64,000 nucleotides of DNA from Pseudolysinimonas kribbensis (GCF_030161895.1 NZ_BSVB01000001.1:2046001-2110000), one strand, 5' to 3'; positions 18,500-27,997 are shown, counted from the stretch's first letter. Program-made: numbers and translations. The notes: a model not told the origin generated them from the letters alone.

Positions 18500-19649
18500 A
18501 TGGCATCCGAGCTGATCACCGGCATCGGCGAGCTGACGACGCTCGCCGACGGGGAGGAGCGTCGACGCGACGCGGCCCTCGTGATCGACGGGGACCGGAT
18601 CGCGTGGATCGGCGCGGCGGCATCGGCGCCGGCCGCCGACCGCAGGTTCGACGCGGCCGGGGGCGCGGTGCTGCCCGGCTGGGTCGACTCGCACTCGCAC
18701 CTGGTGTTCGCGGGCGACCGCTCCGCGGAGTTCGAGGAGCGGATGGCGGGGCGGGCGTATTCCGCGGGCGGCATCGGGGCCACGGTGACGGCCACCCGCG
18801 CCGCGAGCGACGACGACCTGCGGGCGAACCTGCGCCGGCTGCGCGCCGAGGCGCAGCGCCAGGGCACGACGTTCCTCGAGACCAAGACCGGGTACGGGCT
18901 CGACGTCGAGACCGAGCGTCGCAGCGCTGAGCTCGCGGCGGAGGTCGCCGACGTCGTGACGTTCCTGGGCGCCCACGTCGTGCCCGCCGGCATCGACCCG
19001 CGCGCCTACGTCGACCTCGTGACCGGCCCGATGCTGGAGGCCGTGCGTCCGTGGGTGCGCTTCATCGACGTGTTCTGCGAGACGGGCGCCTTCGATGTCG
19101 ACCAGTCGCGCGAGGTACTGGCGGCCGGCCGCGCCGCGGGCTCGGCCTGCGCGTGCACGGCAACCAGCTCGGCGAGTCCGGCGGGGTCGCGCTCGCAATC
19201 GAGCTCGGCGCCGCGAGCGTCGACCACTGCAATCACCTCTCGCTCGCCGACATCGACGCGCTCGCCGGCTCGGACACCGTGGCGACCCTGCTGCCGGCGA
19301 CCGACCTCTCGACCCGGGAGGCGTTCCCGCCCGCGCGCGAGCTGATCGACGCGGGCGCGACCGTCGCCCTCGCCAGCAACTGCAACCCCGGTTCGTCGTA
19401 CACGACCTCGATGCCGTTCTGCGTCGCCACCGCCGTGCTGCAGCTGCGCCTGACCCTCGACGAGGCGCTGCGGGCGGCCACCCGCGGCGGCGCCCGGGCG
19501 CTCCGTCTCAGCGACGACACCGGCACCCTCGTCGTCGGCGGCCCGGCCGACCTCCAGCTGCTCGACGCACCGTCGGTGTCGCACCTCGCCTACCGGCCGG
19601 GCGTGCCGCTCACCCGGGCGGTGTGGCGGAAGGGGCGCGCGTTGTCTGA
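18500..19649 (+). CDS. hutI: Imidazolonepropionase (frame breaks at 19138-19140 and 19632-19635)
   Basis: Reconstructed as 383 residues. Hydrolyses imidazolone propionate to N-formimino-L-glutamate; amidohydrolase fold with a single metal. Visible sites are DSHSHLVF (HxH), [18 protein letters not shown] and [14 protein letters not shown], where Asn stands at the position I would expect to be the metal-binding Asp. One G is missing in GGG 19138-19140 (restores [12 protein letters not shown]). A second is missing in GGGG 19632-19635, which would give the natural end KGARVV and TGA 19647-19649; without it the frame fuses into hutG. Confidence 0.9.
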
Positions 19650-20489
19650 ACTGCATCACGACCCGCTCTGGCCGCGCGCCGGCGACTGGCCCGCGCCGAC
19701 CCCGGGCGAGAGGGCCGATGTCGCGATCGTCGGCGTTCCGACCTGGTCGACCTCGATCACCCCGGGGGATGCCACACCACCCCCGCCGCCGTGCGCGACG
19801 CCCTTCGCCGGTACTCGGTCGAGACCGGGCTGACGATCGTCGACGCGGGCGACCTCGTCGACCCCGATTCCTCCCTCGCCGACGCGACGGCGGCCGTCGC
19901 CGCGCTCGACGCCCGGCTGGTGATCGCGCTCGGCGGCGACAACGCGGCCGCGGTCCCCGTCGCGCTCGGCCGCGGGACCGGCGCCCTCGTGACCGTCGAC
20001 GCCCACCACGACCTGCGCGACGGGGTGTCGAACGGGTCGCCGGTGCGGCAGGTGCTCGAGCACGGCATCCCGGGTCGCCGGATCGCGCAGCTCGGGATCG
20101 AGCCGCTCGCCAACTCCGCGGCCTACCGCGCCCGAGCGGACGAGGCCGGCATCACCGTCGTCGAACGCTCGGCGCTCCTGACGACACCGCTCGGCGACGC
20201 GATGACCGCGGCGCTCGACGCGGTCGCCGCGGACGGGACCGCCATCCACGTCGACCTGGACGTCGACGTGTGCGACCGCGCCGTGGCGCCCGCGTGCCCC
20301 GCGTCGGTGCCCGGCGGCATCTCGGCGCTCGAGCTGCGGGCCGCCGCGCGCGCCGCCGGTGCGCACCCGGGCGTCGTCTCGATCGACCTGACCGAGGTGG
20401 ATGCGACCCTCGACACCCCCGACGGCCGCACCGTGCGCCTCGTCGCGCTCTGCGTTCTCGAGGCGATCCGCGGCTTCGCGACCCGCTGA
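19642..20489 (+). CDS. hutG: Formimidoylglutamase, arginase/agmatinase family (frame break at 19772-19773)
   Basis: Reconstructed as 282 residues from TTG 19642, which overlaps the corrected hutI stop; the N-terminus [11 protein letters not shown] is typical of actinobacterial HutG. It hydrolyses N-formimino-glutamate to glutamate and formamide, completing the pathway. Manganese-site motifs are VDAHHDLRDG and DLDVDVCD; the usual GGDHS is GGDNA, so one His ligand is replaced. One C missing at 19772-19773 accounts for the frame change (AHTTPAAVRDAL). The gene ends the hut operon. Confidence 0.88.
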
Positions 20490-20509
20490 ACGCTGTGGGA
20501 GCATCGGTC

Positions 20510-20581
20510 TGCGCGGCAGCGGGCGCCTGGACGACCGGTCAGCTCATCAAGAGCGACGGCGGCTTCTCGATCGGCTGGTAG
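20510..20581 (+). pseudogene. C-terminal remnant of a short-chain dehydrogenase
   Basis: About 24 codons ending at TAG 20579-20581 read AWTTGQLIKSDGGFSIGW, the classic last strand and tail of SDR-family oxidoreductases (TGQ...DGGFS). Nothing upstream belongs to an SDR; hutG ends at 20489. It is a decayed fragment at the boundary between the hut operon and the next cluster, marking an old deletion or insertion junction. Confidence 0.65.
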
Positions 20582-20588
20582 CCCGGTC

Positions 20589-20702
20589 CTACTCGGAGGA
20601 GTCGCGACCCTGCTCGGGCCTCCGGGACCGGGACCACACGGTCCAGGCGATCCAGCCGACGGAGGCGAGGGCGGCACCCAGGATCATCGAGGCGGTGTCC
20701 AT
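20589..20702 (-). CDS. Small single-helix membrane protein (37 aa)
   Basis: Predicted from ATG 20702: a hydrophobic helix (about 5-23, MILGAALASVGWIAWTVW) followed by a short charged tail (SRSRRPEQGRDSSE). TACGGT lies 6 nt upstream of the ATG and could be a -10 box for a leaderless mRNA. The start overlaps the end of the phosphatidyltransferase gene on the same strand (20684-20702), so the two could be co-expressed. A frame error joining the two genes is an alternative. No family recognised. Confidence 0.45.
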   Translation of the reverse strand: MDTASMILGAALASVGWIAWTVWSRSRRPEQGRDSSE

Positions 20703-21421
20703 CCCGGTACCGTAGGCGGGCTCGCCGGAGATGTCGAACGGCGCCGGATCAGCCACCCGGCATCCCGGCCGAACGACTCGACCAGCAGCGCGAGCGCGAC
20801 GCCGACGACGACCGCGTCGGTCACCGGCGGCAGCAGGCCGGTCGCGGCGAGGGTGAGCGCGATCCCGCACACGGCCGTCACGACCTTGCGCCAGTAGCGG
20901 AAAGGCAGCGTCGCCCGCATCCAGGGCAGCGCCCACCCGGCCGCGACGAACGCGTAGCGCAGGAGGCCGATCGCGAGCGCCCACCCGCCGACCGTCGGCG
21001 CGACGAACGCGCTCAGCACGAGCAGCAGGAACGCGTCCACCTCCATGTCGAAGCGCGCGCCGAGCTCGCTGGCCGTGCCCGTGCGCCGCGCCATCCACCC
21101 GTCGACCGCGTCGAGCGCGAGCGCCGGGACGGTCACGCCGACGAGCAGTGCGGTCGGGATCGGCTGCGTGAACGACGTGGCCGTCAGCGCCGTGACGACG
21201 GCGACGAGCGCCGAGCGCGTGGCCGTGACCGCGTTGGCCGGGCCGAACCGGCGCATCCGGCGCCGCACCAGGCCGATCGTGAGGAGCGTCGTCGAGCCGA
21301 GCAGCCAGAGGGCGCCCGCCGCCCAGCCGAGCGGTGACAGGCCGGCGGCGAGGTCGGTGCCGGCGAGCGCCGCGCCCCCGCCCAGCACCCATCCCCAGGG
21401 GGCGAGGTGAACCCGGGCCAT
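20684..21421 (-). CDS. CDP-alcohol phosphatidyltransferase family protein
   Basis: 245 residues with six or seven hydrophobic helices. The catalytic signature D-x2-DG-x2-AR-x8-G-x3-D-x3-D is complete (LDAVDGWMARRTG at about residue 105, then GARFDMEVDAF). It should transfer a phosphoalcohol between a CDP-linked donor and an alcohol acceptor in the membrane, as in phosphatidylglycerophosphate or phosphatidylinositol-phosphate synthesis; the substrate is not deducible. It is divergent from the dehydrogenase at 21442 with only 20 bp between starts. This suggests shared control and a role in the same pathway. Confidence 0.85.
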   Translation of the reverse strand: MARVHLAPWGWVLGGGAALAGTDLAAGLSPLGWAAGALWLLGSTTLLTIGLVRRRMRRFGPANAVTATRSALVAVVTALTATSFTQPIPTALLVGVTVPALALDAVDGWMARRTGTASELGARFDMEVDAFLLLVLSAFVAPTVGGWALAIGLLRYAFVAAGWALPWMRATLPFRYWRKVVTAVCGIALTLAATGLLPPVTDAVVVGVALALLVESFGRDAGWLIRRRSTSPASPPTVPGWTPPR

Positions 21422-21441
21422 GGCGCCTCCGTGTATCCGTT

Positions 21442-22466
21442 ATGGCGTTCACGGTGGATACGAGTGCGGGGGTGCGCAGGGTTCACTCGCGCGAGCGATC
21501 CGAGCGGGTCGCGTGGTGGACGACCGGACCCGGCACGGGCGAACTGCGCGCCGAGCCGCTGCGCGATCCGGGCGCCGGCGAGGTGCTCGTGCGCACCCTG
21601 TGGACCGGCATCAGCCGCGGCACCGAGACCCTCGTGCTGCGCGGCGAGGTGCCGGCGTCGGAGCGCGACCGGATGCGGGCGCCGTTCCAGGAGGGCGCGT
21701 TCCCGTTCCCCGTGAAGTACGGCTACCTCACCGTCGGCGTCGTGGAGGGCGGGCCGCTCGACGGCCGCACCGTCTTCTCGCTCGCGCCGCACCAGTCCCG
21801 CTCGGTGCTGCCGGCCGACGCGGTGACGCCCGTCCCGGCGGGCGTTCCGGCCCGCCGCGCGGTGCTCGCGGGCGCGGTCGAGACCGCCGTGAACGTGCTC
21901 TGGGATGCCGCCCCGCGACTGGGCGACCGCGTGACGGTGGTCGGCGCGGGCATGATCGGCTGCTCCATCGCGCGGCTCGCGGCCGGCATCCCGGGCGTCG
22001 AGGTGGAGCTCGTGGATGTCGACCGGGCCAAGGCGCCGATGGCCGCCGCCCTCGGCGCGGCCTTCGCCTCCCCGATGACGCCACCCCCGACCGCGACATC
22101 GTGATCGAGGCCAGCGCCTCCCCCGCGGGGCTCGCGCTCGCGCTCCGGCTCGCGGCGACCGACAGCGACGTCGTCGTCGCGAGCTGGTTCGGCAGCCGGC
22201 CGGTGCCGCTCGAGCTGGGCGCCGACTTCCACTCCCGCCGGCTCACGCTGCGCTCCAGCCAGGTCGGCGCGGTCGCGTCCGCCCGTCGGGAGCGCCGGAC
22301 GATGCGGCAGCGGCTCGCGCTCGCCCTCGAGCTGCTCGCCGACCCGGCGTTCGACGTGCTGCTGAGCGGCCCGTCGCCGTACACCGCCCTGCCGGACGTC
22401 GCGGCGGCGCTCGCCGCGGGCACCGACACGGGCCTCTGCCACACGATCGACTGGAGTGCCGCATGA
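21442..22466 (+). CDS. MDR-superfamily dehydrogenase lacking catalytic zinc site (frame break at 22070-22073)
   Basis: Reconstructed as about 341 residues: a GroES-like domain, then a Rossmann domain ([16 protein letters not shown]). The usual zinc-binding Cys region is replaced by [15 protein letters not shown], a form shared with zinc-independent MDR enzymes such as BchC-like dehydrogenases. It probably oxidises or reduces a hydroxyl or keto group with NAD(P). One C missing in CCCC 22070-22073 explains the break; corrected, it reads [17 protein letters not shown]. First gene of the operon that runs to 27997; its stop overlaps the next start by ATGA. Confidence 0.83.
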
Positions 22467-22873
22467 GCGCCGTGACGCCGGGATTCTCGGTGACCGTGCG
22501 CGATCACCTGATGATCGCCCACAGCCTGCGCGGCGCGGTGTTCGGTCCGGCGCAGCGGCTGCACGGCGCGACCTACGTCGTCGACGCGACCTTCCGCGCG
22601 GAGCGGCTCGACGCGGACGGGATCGTGGTCGACATCGGGCGGGCGACGCGGGCGCTGGGGGAGCTGGTGGCATCCCTGTCGTATCGCAACCTGGATGAGG
22701 AACCGGACCTCGCCGGCATCAATACGACGACCGAGCGGCTCTGCCAGCTGCTTGGCGATCGGCTGGCCGACCGGGCGCGATCCGGCGACTTCGCCCCGGC
22801 CGAGCTCACGGGGATCGCGGTCACGCTGCACGAGTCGCACGTGGCGTGGGCCTCCTACGAGGTGGCGCTGTGA
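22463..22873 (+). CDS. 6-pyruvoyltetrahydropterin synthase/QueD-fold protein, degenerate active site
   Basis: 136 residues, the usual T-fold (PTPS/QueD) length: [15 protein letters not shown] at the start, [45 protein letters not shown] and an ESH segment near the C-terminus. The order of strands and the DL/NTTTE region match the family. The catalytic Cys before the HGH motif is absent, and HGHxY is HGATY, so one zinc ligand is lost. It may bind a pterin or other purine-derived ring without classical chemistry, or act on a different substrate. It overlaps both neighbours by 4 nt. Confidence 0.82.
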   Translation: MSAVTPGFSVTVRDHLMIAHSLRGAVFGPAQRLHGATYVVDATFRAERLDADGIVVDIGRATRALGELVASLSYRNLDEEPDLAGINTTTERLCQLLGDRLADRARSGDFAPAELTGIAVTLHESHVAWASYEVAL

Positions 22874-23892
22874 GCGTGCCCGGCGCGGCGCGCGCGCTGC
22901 GATTCGTCGTGCCGGCGGGGCTCGACGATCCGGCGCGGGTGAGCGGGGGCAACGTGTACGACCGGGAGGTGCGCGACGGGCTCGGCCGGCACGGGTGGGC
23001 GGTGCGCACGGCCGAGGCCGCGGAGGCGGAGCAGGTCGCGGAGGCGCTCGACGGGCTGCCGAGCGGCGGGGTGGCGCTCGTCGACGGGCTCGTGGCCGGA
23101 TGGGCGCCCGCCGCGGTCGAGTCGGCGGCGCGGCGCGGGCATCCGGTCGTGCTGGCCCACATGGTGGCGTCGGCGTTCCCGGGCGCGACGGCCGACGCCG
23201 TGGAGGCCGAGCGCCGGACGTTCCGGGCCGCCGCCGGAGTCATCGCGACGAGCCGCTGGACCGCCGCGGAGCTCGTGCGCCGCGGGTTCGTCGAGCGCTC
23301 GCGGGTCATCGTCGCCGTGCCGGGCAGTCACGAGCGCCCGCCGGCGGTCGGTCCGGTCGGTCACCGCGACCTGCTGTGCGTCGGCGTGCTCGCGCCGCAC
23401 AAGGGCCAGGACGTGCTGCTCGACGCGCTCGCGCAGGTGGACGGTGACTGGACGCTCACGCTCGCGGGCTCGCGCGCAACCGATCCCGCCTTCGCCGCGC
23501 GGGTCGCGGTGGCGGCCGAGCCGTTCGGGCAGCGCGTCCGGCTGCCCGGCGTGCTCGACGGCGGCGACCTCGACCGGGCGCACCGCCGCGTGGGCGTGCT
23601 CGTGGCGCCCTCCCGCGCGGAGAGCTTCGGCATGGCGATCGTCGACGCGCGCCGACGCGGGATGCCCGTGATCGCGACCGAGGCGGGCGGCATCCCCGAG
23701 GCGGTCGCCGGCGGGGGCGCCATCCTGGTGCCGCCCGGCGACGCGGACGCGCTGGCCGACGCCCTCCGGCGCTGGATGACCGACCCCGCCCTGCGCGCGC
23801 GACTGCGCATCGAGGCGCTGCGGGCCCGCGCCCTCGCACCGCGCTGGGCCGACACGGTCGCGCGCGTCGACGAGGCCCTGGTGGCCGCATGA
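22870..23892 (+). CDS. Glycosyltransferase family 4
   Basis: 340 residues from GTG 22870 (GTGA overlap with the preceding stop). GT-B fold: N-terminal domain starting [11 protein letters not shown] with [11 protein letters not shown]-terminal donor domain with [41 protein letters not shown] and EAGGIPEAV. The second acidic residue of the usual E-x7-E is Asp here. It should transfer a sugar from a nucleotide-sugar donor to a product of this operon, at the cytoplasmic face. Donor and acceptor cannot be read from sequence. Confidence 0.9.
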   Translation: MSVPGAARALRFVVPAGLDDPARVSGGNVYDREVRDGLGRHGWAVRTAEAAEAEQVAEALDGLPSGGVALVDGLVAGWAPAAVESAARRGHPVVLAHMVASAFPGATADAVEAERRTFRAAAGVIATSRWTAAELVRRGFVERSRVIVAVPGSHERPPAVGPVGHRDLLCVGVLAPHKGQDVLLDALAQVDGDWTLTLAGSRATDPAFAARVAVAAEPFGQRVRLPGVLDGGDLDRAHRRVGVLVAPSRAESFGMAIVDARRRGMPVIATEAGGIPEAVAGGGAILVPPGDADALADALRRWMTDPALRARLRIEALRARALAPRWADTVARVDEALVAA

Positions 23893-24704
23893 GCGCCATC
23901 TCGCTCGTCACGCCGGACTGGCTCGCCCTCCGCGGACCGGCCGACGACGCCGCACGCTCCGCCGCGCTCGCCGCCCGGGCGGCGCGGCTGCTCCCCGCCG
24001 GTCCGCTCGAGGTGCACGACCTCGGCAGCGGCACGGGGGCGATGATGCGCTGGCTCGCGCCGCGGCTGCCCGGCCCGCAGACCTGGGTGCTGCACGACGG
24101 CGACCCGGGCATCCTGGCCCACGTCGGCAGCGGGTTCGCCCGTGACGCCGACGGTCGGCCGGTCACCGTGCGCACGAGCGTCGAGCCGCTCGCGGAGCTC
24201 GACCCGGCGGCGATCGCGGGCGCGGCGCTCGTCACCGCCTCCGCGCTGCTCGACGTCGTGACCGCCGATGAGGCGCGCCGGATCGTCGCGGCGTGCGTCG
24301 CGTCCCGGGCGCCCGCGCTGTTCAGCCTGAGCGTCACCGGCCGCATCGACCTCCATCCGGTCCATCCGCTCGATGCAGAGCTCGAGGCCGCGTTCGACGA
24401 GCACCAGCGCCGGATCGCCGCCGGACGCCGGCTGCTCGGACCCGACGCCGGCCCCACCATCGCGCGCTTGTTCGCCGACGCCGGATGGCCCACCCGCGCC
24501 GAGCGCACCCCGTGGCGACTCGGACCGGCCGACGCCGCGCTCGTCGAGGCGTGGCTCGACGGCTGGATCGTCGCCGCCGTGGAGCAGCGCCCGGAGCTGT
24601 CCGCCGCCGCCATCCCGTATCGCGCCCGTCGCCTCGCCCAGCTCGCCGCCGGGGCGCTGCGGGTCGACGTCCATCACGAGGATCTGCTCGCATGGCCCGC
24701 CTGA
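23889..24704 (+). CDS. Class I SAM-dependent methyltransferase
   Basis: 271 residues, ATG overlapping the glycosyltransferase stop. The SAM-binding motif I is VHDLGSGTGAMMRWL (about residues 41-55), followed by WVLHDGDP and an Ala-rich helical C-terminal half. The acceptor is unknown; the position in a tight operon says it modifies the same product as the glycosyltransferase and reductase. The next gene starts 13 nt before its stop. Confidence 0.85.
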   Translation: MSAISLVTPDWLALRGPADDAARSAALAARAARLLPAGPLEVHDLGSGTGAMMRWLAPRLPGPQTWVLHDGDPGILAHVGSGFARDADGRPVTVRTSVEPLAELDPAAIAGAALVTASALLDVVTADEARRIVAACVASRAPALFSLSVTGRIDLHPVHPLDAELEAAFDEHQRRIAAGRRLLGPDAGPTIARLFADAGWPTRAERTPWRLGPADAALVEAWLDGWIVAAVEQRPELSAAAIPYRARRLAQLAAGALRVDVHHEDLLAWPA

Positions 24705-25648
24705 CGCCGCCGCTCGTGCGGCGCCTCCTCGTGCCCGCGATGGGCGCCGCGGTGGTCGCCGCCACCGTCGCGGCCGTCGGCGCCGGCCCCTTCCTGCGCG
24801 GCATCGCGAGCCTCACGCCCGTCCCGATCCTGGGTGCGGTGCTGCTCGCCGCCGCCGCGACCGCCGCCGCGGCGTGGCGCTGGAGCGTCGTCGCCGGCGC
24901 CCTCGGCATCCCGCTCACGTGGCCCGCGGCGGTCGCCGCCTACTACCGCTCGCAGTTCCTCAACACCGTGCTGCCGGGCGGCGTGCTCGGCGACGTGCAC
25001 CGTGCCTACCGGCACGGCCGCGGCGCTGCGCAGCCGGTCGCCGCGGCGCGGGCCGTCGCGACCGAGCGCATCGCCGGGCAGCTGGCCCAACTCGTGCTCG
25101 TTGTCGCCGTGCTGACCGTGCTCGGTGCGTCGGCGGTCCTCCCGGGCACCCTGGCGCTCGCCGCCGTGATCGTGCTCGCCGCCGCCGCGGCGCTCGGCAT
25201 CGTCGCGGCCACCCCGCGCGGCCGGCGTCTCGCCCGCCGCGAGCTCGCCGACCTGCGCCGCGTCGCCGCCCCCCGGACGCGTGCTCGCGGTCGTCGCGTC
25301 GTCGGCGATCGTCGTCGCGTGCCACGCGGCGGCCTTCGTCATCGCGTGTCTCGCCACCGGGGTCGCGGCGTCGCCGCGGAGCTGATCGTGCTCGCCCTCG
25401 TCGCGCTCTCGGCGGGATCCGTGCCCGTGAACCTGGGCGGGTGGGGGCCGCGGGAGGCGGCGTCCGCATCCGCGTTCGCCCTCGTCGGCCTCGGATCCGG
25501 CGCCGGTCTCGCCGCCTCCGCCGCGTTCGGCGTGCTGACGATGATCGCGCTCGCCCCGGGCGCGATCGTGCTCGTCGCGGACCGGATCGCCGCATCCCGC
25601 GCCCCCACCCGCCGTCCCGTCCCCGTCCCGCAGGAGATTCCCGCATGA
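24692..25648 (+). CDS. UPF0104 / lysylphosphatidylglycerol-synthase-type membrane protein (two compensating frame breaks)
   Basis: About 318 residues with seven or eight helices. Family marks: NTVLPGGVLGDVHRAYR, VATERIAGQLAQL and NLGGWGPREA. These proteins resemble the membrane domain of MprF and AglD and are thought to move lipids or lipid-linked sugars across the membrane. Between 25269-25274 (one C too many) and 25374-25375 (one C too few) the written frame is Arg-rich, while the alternative frame gives a good helix (VLAVVASSAIVVACH). Both ends are in the same frame, so the net length is kept. Confidence 0.83.
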   Translation: MARLTPPLVRRLLVPAMGAAVVAATVAAVGAGPFLRGIASLTPVPILGAVLLAAAATAAAAWRWSVVAGALGIPLTWPAAVAAYYRSQFLNTVLPGGVLGDVHRAYRHGRGAAQPVAAARAVATERIAGQLAQLVLVVAVLTVLGASAVLPGTLALAAVIVLAAAAALGIVAATPRGRRLARRELADLRRVAAPRTRARGRRVVGDRRRVPRGGLRHRVSRHRGRGVAAELIVLALVALSAGSVPVNLGGWGPREAASASAFALVGLGSGAGLAASAAFGVLTMIALAPGAIVLVADRIAASRAPTRRPVPVPQEIPA

Positions 25649-26388
25649 CCGAGCGCCCCTACGTCACCCTGAGCTGCGCGATGTCGATCGACGGCTACCT
25701 CGACGGCGACCCGCCGCGGCGCCTCGCGATGTCGAACGCCGCCGACTTCGACCGGGTCGACGAGGTGCGCGCCGGCCACGACGCGATCATGGTCGGCGCC
25801 TCGACGCTGCGCCGCGACAACCCGCGCCTGCTCGTGCGCAGCGCCGAGCGCCGGATGCGCCGCGTCGAGGCCGGCATGCCCGCCGGCCCCGCGAAGGTCA
25901 CCGTCACCTCGAGCGGCGACCTGCCCCGCGACGCGGCGTTCTTCACGGCCGGTGACGTCGACCGCTACGTCTACGCGCCGGTCGCCCGCGCGCGCCGGCT
26001 GCGATCCCGGATCGCCGGGGCCGCCACCGTCGTCGGCCTCGGGGAGCGCGTCACCATGGCCGCGGTGCTCGACGACCTGGCCGACCGCGGCATCCGGCGC
26101 CTCATGGTCGAGGGCGGTGGGCAGCTGCTGACGCAGTTCCTCGCCGACGACCTCGTCGACGAGCTGCAGCTCGTGATCGCGCCGTTCTTCGTGGGGGAGT
26201 CGCGCGCCCCGCGCGTGGTCGGGCCGGGCGCGTTCCCGTGGACGGCCGCGCGGCGCGCACCACTGGCCGAGACGCGGCAGGTCGGCGACGTCGTGCTGCT
26301 GCGCTACGCCCTGTCGGAGCGGTTCGGGCGGCCGGCCCCGGTCCTCCGCGCGCAGCCGCGCCAGCTCGCGACGCTGGGCGCTCGGTGA
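25645..26388 (+). CDS. RibD C-terminal-type (pyrimidine reductase) oxidoreductase
   Basis: 247 residues, comprising only the reductase domain and no N-terminal deaminase domain of bifunctional RibD. Motifs: CAMSIDGYLDG at the start, HDAIMVGASTLRRDNPRLLVR for NADPH binding, and LMVEGGGQLLTQFLADDLVDEL. Relatives reduce the ribosyl side chain of the diaminopyrimidine made from GTP in riboflavin synthesis. With a pterin-fold protein in the same operon, a GTP-derived pyrimidine or pterin substrate is plausible. ATGA overlap upstream and GTGA overlap downstream. Confidence 0.88.
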   Translation: MTERPYVTLSCAMSIDGYLDGDPPRRLAMSNAADFDRVDEVRAGHDAIMVGASTLRRDNPRLLVRSAERRMRRVEAGMPAGPAKVTVTSSGDLPRDAAFFTAGDVDRYVYAPVARARRLRSRIAGAATVVGLGERVTMAAVLDDLADRGIRRLMVEGGGQLLTQFLADDLVDELQLVIAPFFVGESRAPRVVGPGAFPWTAARRAPLAETRQVGDVVLLRYALSERFGRPAPVLRAQPRQLATLGAR

Positions 26389-27997
26389 GGCGCGCCCCGG
26401 GCGCGGCCACGGTCCTCGCCGTCGCCCTGCTGGTCGCCGCGCCGCTGGCCCCCGGCGTGCTCGCGACCGGGTCGCCGGCCGCCCTCGTGCGCATCCCGGT
26501 CGAGTCGCTCGTCGTCGTGCTGCTGCTCGCGCTGCTGCCGTGGCGCGCGGTGCGCCGGTCGGTCGCCGTCGTCTACGGGATGGTGGTGGTGGCGGCGCTC
26601 CTGCTGGCCGGCATCGACACCGGGTACGAGTCGATCCTCGACACGCACTTCGATCCGAGCGAGTGGCGGCAGCTCGGCGATGCGTTCGGGGTCGTCGCGG
26701 ATTCGATCGGCGTCGTGCCCGCGGCGCTGCTCGCGGTCCTCGCCGCCTTCGCCGCGCTCGCGCTCGTCGTCGTGCTCGCGTGGGCGGCGCTGCGCACGGA
26801 CGCCGCGATCCGGCGCCACCTCGTCCGCGGCACCGCGGTCGCGACGACCGTGACCGCGGTGTGGGTGGTCGGCGCGCTCGCCGGATCGCAGCTCGTCGCC
26901 GGCGAGCCGGCGGCGGCCGCGGCATCCGTCGACACGATCGCGTCGGCCGCCGGGCGGGCCGGCGACACCGCGCGGGCGCAGGCCGACCTGGCGGAGCGCG
27001 TGCGGGACGATCCGTACGCGGCGGCGCCGGCATCCGATCTGCTGACGCGCCTGAAGGGCAAGGACGTGATCTTCGCCTTCGTCGAGAGCTACGGCCAGGT
27101 CGCGGTGCAGGACACGAGCTTCTCGGGCGGGGTCGACCGCACGTTGCGCGGCGGCGAGACCCAGCTCGCCGCCGAGGATATCACGCGCAGAGCGCGTGGC
27201 TGACCTCGCCCACCTTCGGCGGCGTGAGCTGGCTGGCCCACTCCACGCTGCAGACCGGCCTGTGGGTCGACTCGCAGTCCCTGTACGACAAGATCATCCG
27301 CACGAAGCGCCTCACCCTGAGCGACGCGTTCCGCGGCGCCGGCTGGAACACCGTGAGCGACGTGCCCTCCGACACGCACCCGTGGTCGTACGCCTCGTCG
27401 TTCTATCACTACGGCACCGCCTACGACGACGGCAACGTCGGCTACGCGGGGCCCTCGTTCGGCTACGCCCGCGTCCCGGACCAGTACACGCTCAAGTACT
27501 TCGCCGACCACCAGCTGACCGGCCCGCACACCCCGGTGATGGCCGAGATCGACCTCGTCTCGTCGCACACGCCGTGGGCACCGCTGCCGCAGCTCGTGCC
27601 GTGGTCGCAGATCGGCGACGGCACGATCTACGCGCCGCAGCCCGCGCAGAGCCAGCCGTCGAGCGTCGTCTGGCGGGACCCGGCCCTCGTGCGGCAGTAC
27701 TACGGGCAGTCCGTGCAGTACTCGCTGGGGTCGCTGTTCTCGTTCCTGAGGAACGTCGACGACCCGAACCTCGTCGTCGTCGCCCTCGGCGACCATCAGC
27801 CCGCGACGATCGTCAGCGGGGCGGGCGCGAACCACGTGGTGCCGGTCAGCATCATCGCGAAGGACCCGGCCGTGCTGCGGGATGTCGCGGGCTGGCACTG
27901 GCAGGACGGCCTGCTCCCGACCGCCGCGGCCCCGCTCTGGCGGATGGACGCCTTCCGCGACCGGTTCCTCGCCGCCTACGGCAGCACCACGGGGTAG
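26385..27997 (+). CDS. Sulfatase/alkaline-phosphatase superfamily membrane protein, LTA-synthase-like (frame break at 27177-27178)
   Basis: Reconstructed as 537 residues from GTG 26385: four or five N-terminal helices (to about 165), then an extracytoplasmic catalytic domain. Sites expected for a phosphotransferase of this superfamily are present: Glu in FAFVESYG, nucleophile Thr in LTSPTFGG, His in VSSHTPW, and Asp-His in ALGDHQPA. It may transfer a phosphoglycerol or similar group onto an envelope glycan or lipid. One G missing at 27177-27178 explains the break (AAEGYHAQSAWL). Last gene of the operon. Confidence 0.85.

Noticed and set aside
20684..21421. Reading the phosphatidyltransferase as a dead enzyme because of its odd C-terminus
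   Set aside because: The complete D-x2-DG-x2-AR-x8-G-x3-D-x3-D site is intact; only the last 25 residues are uncertain.
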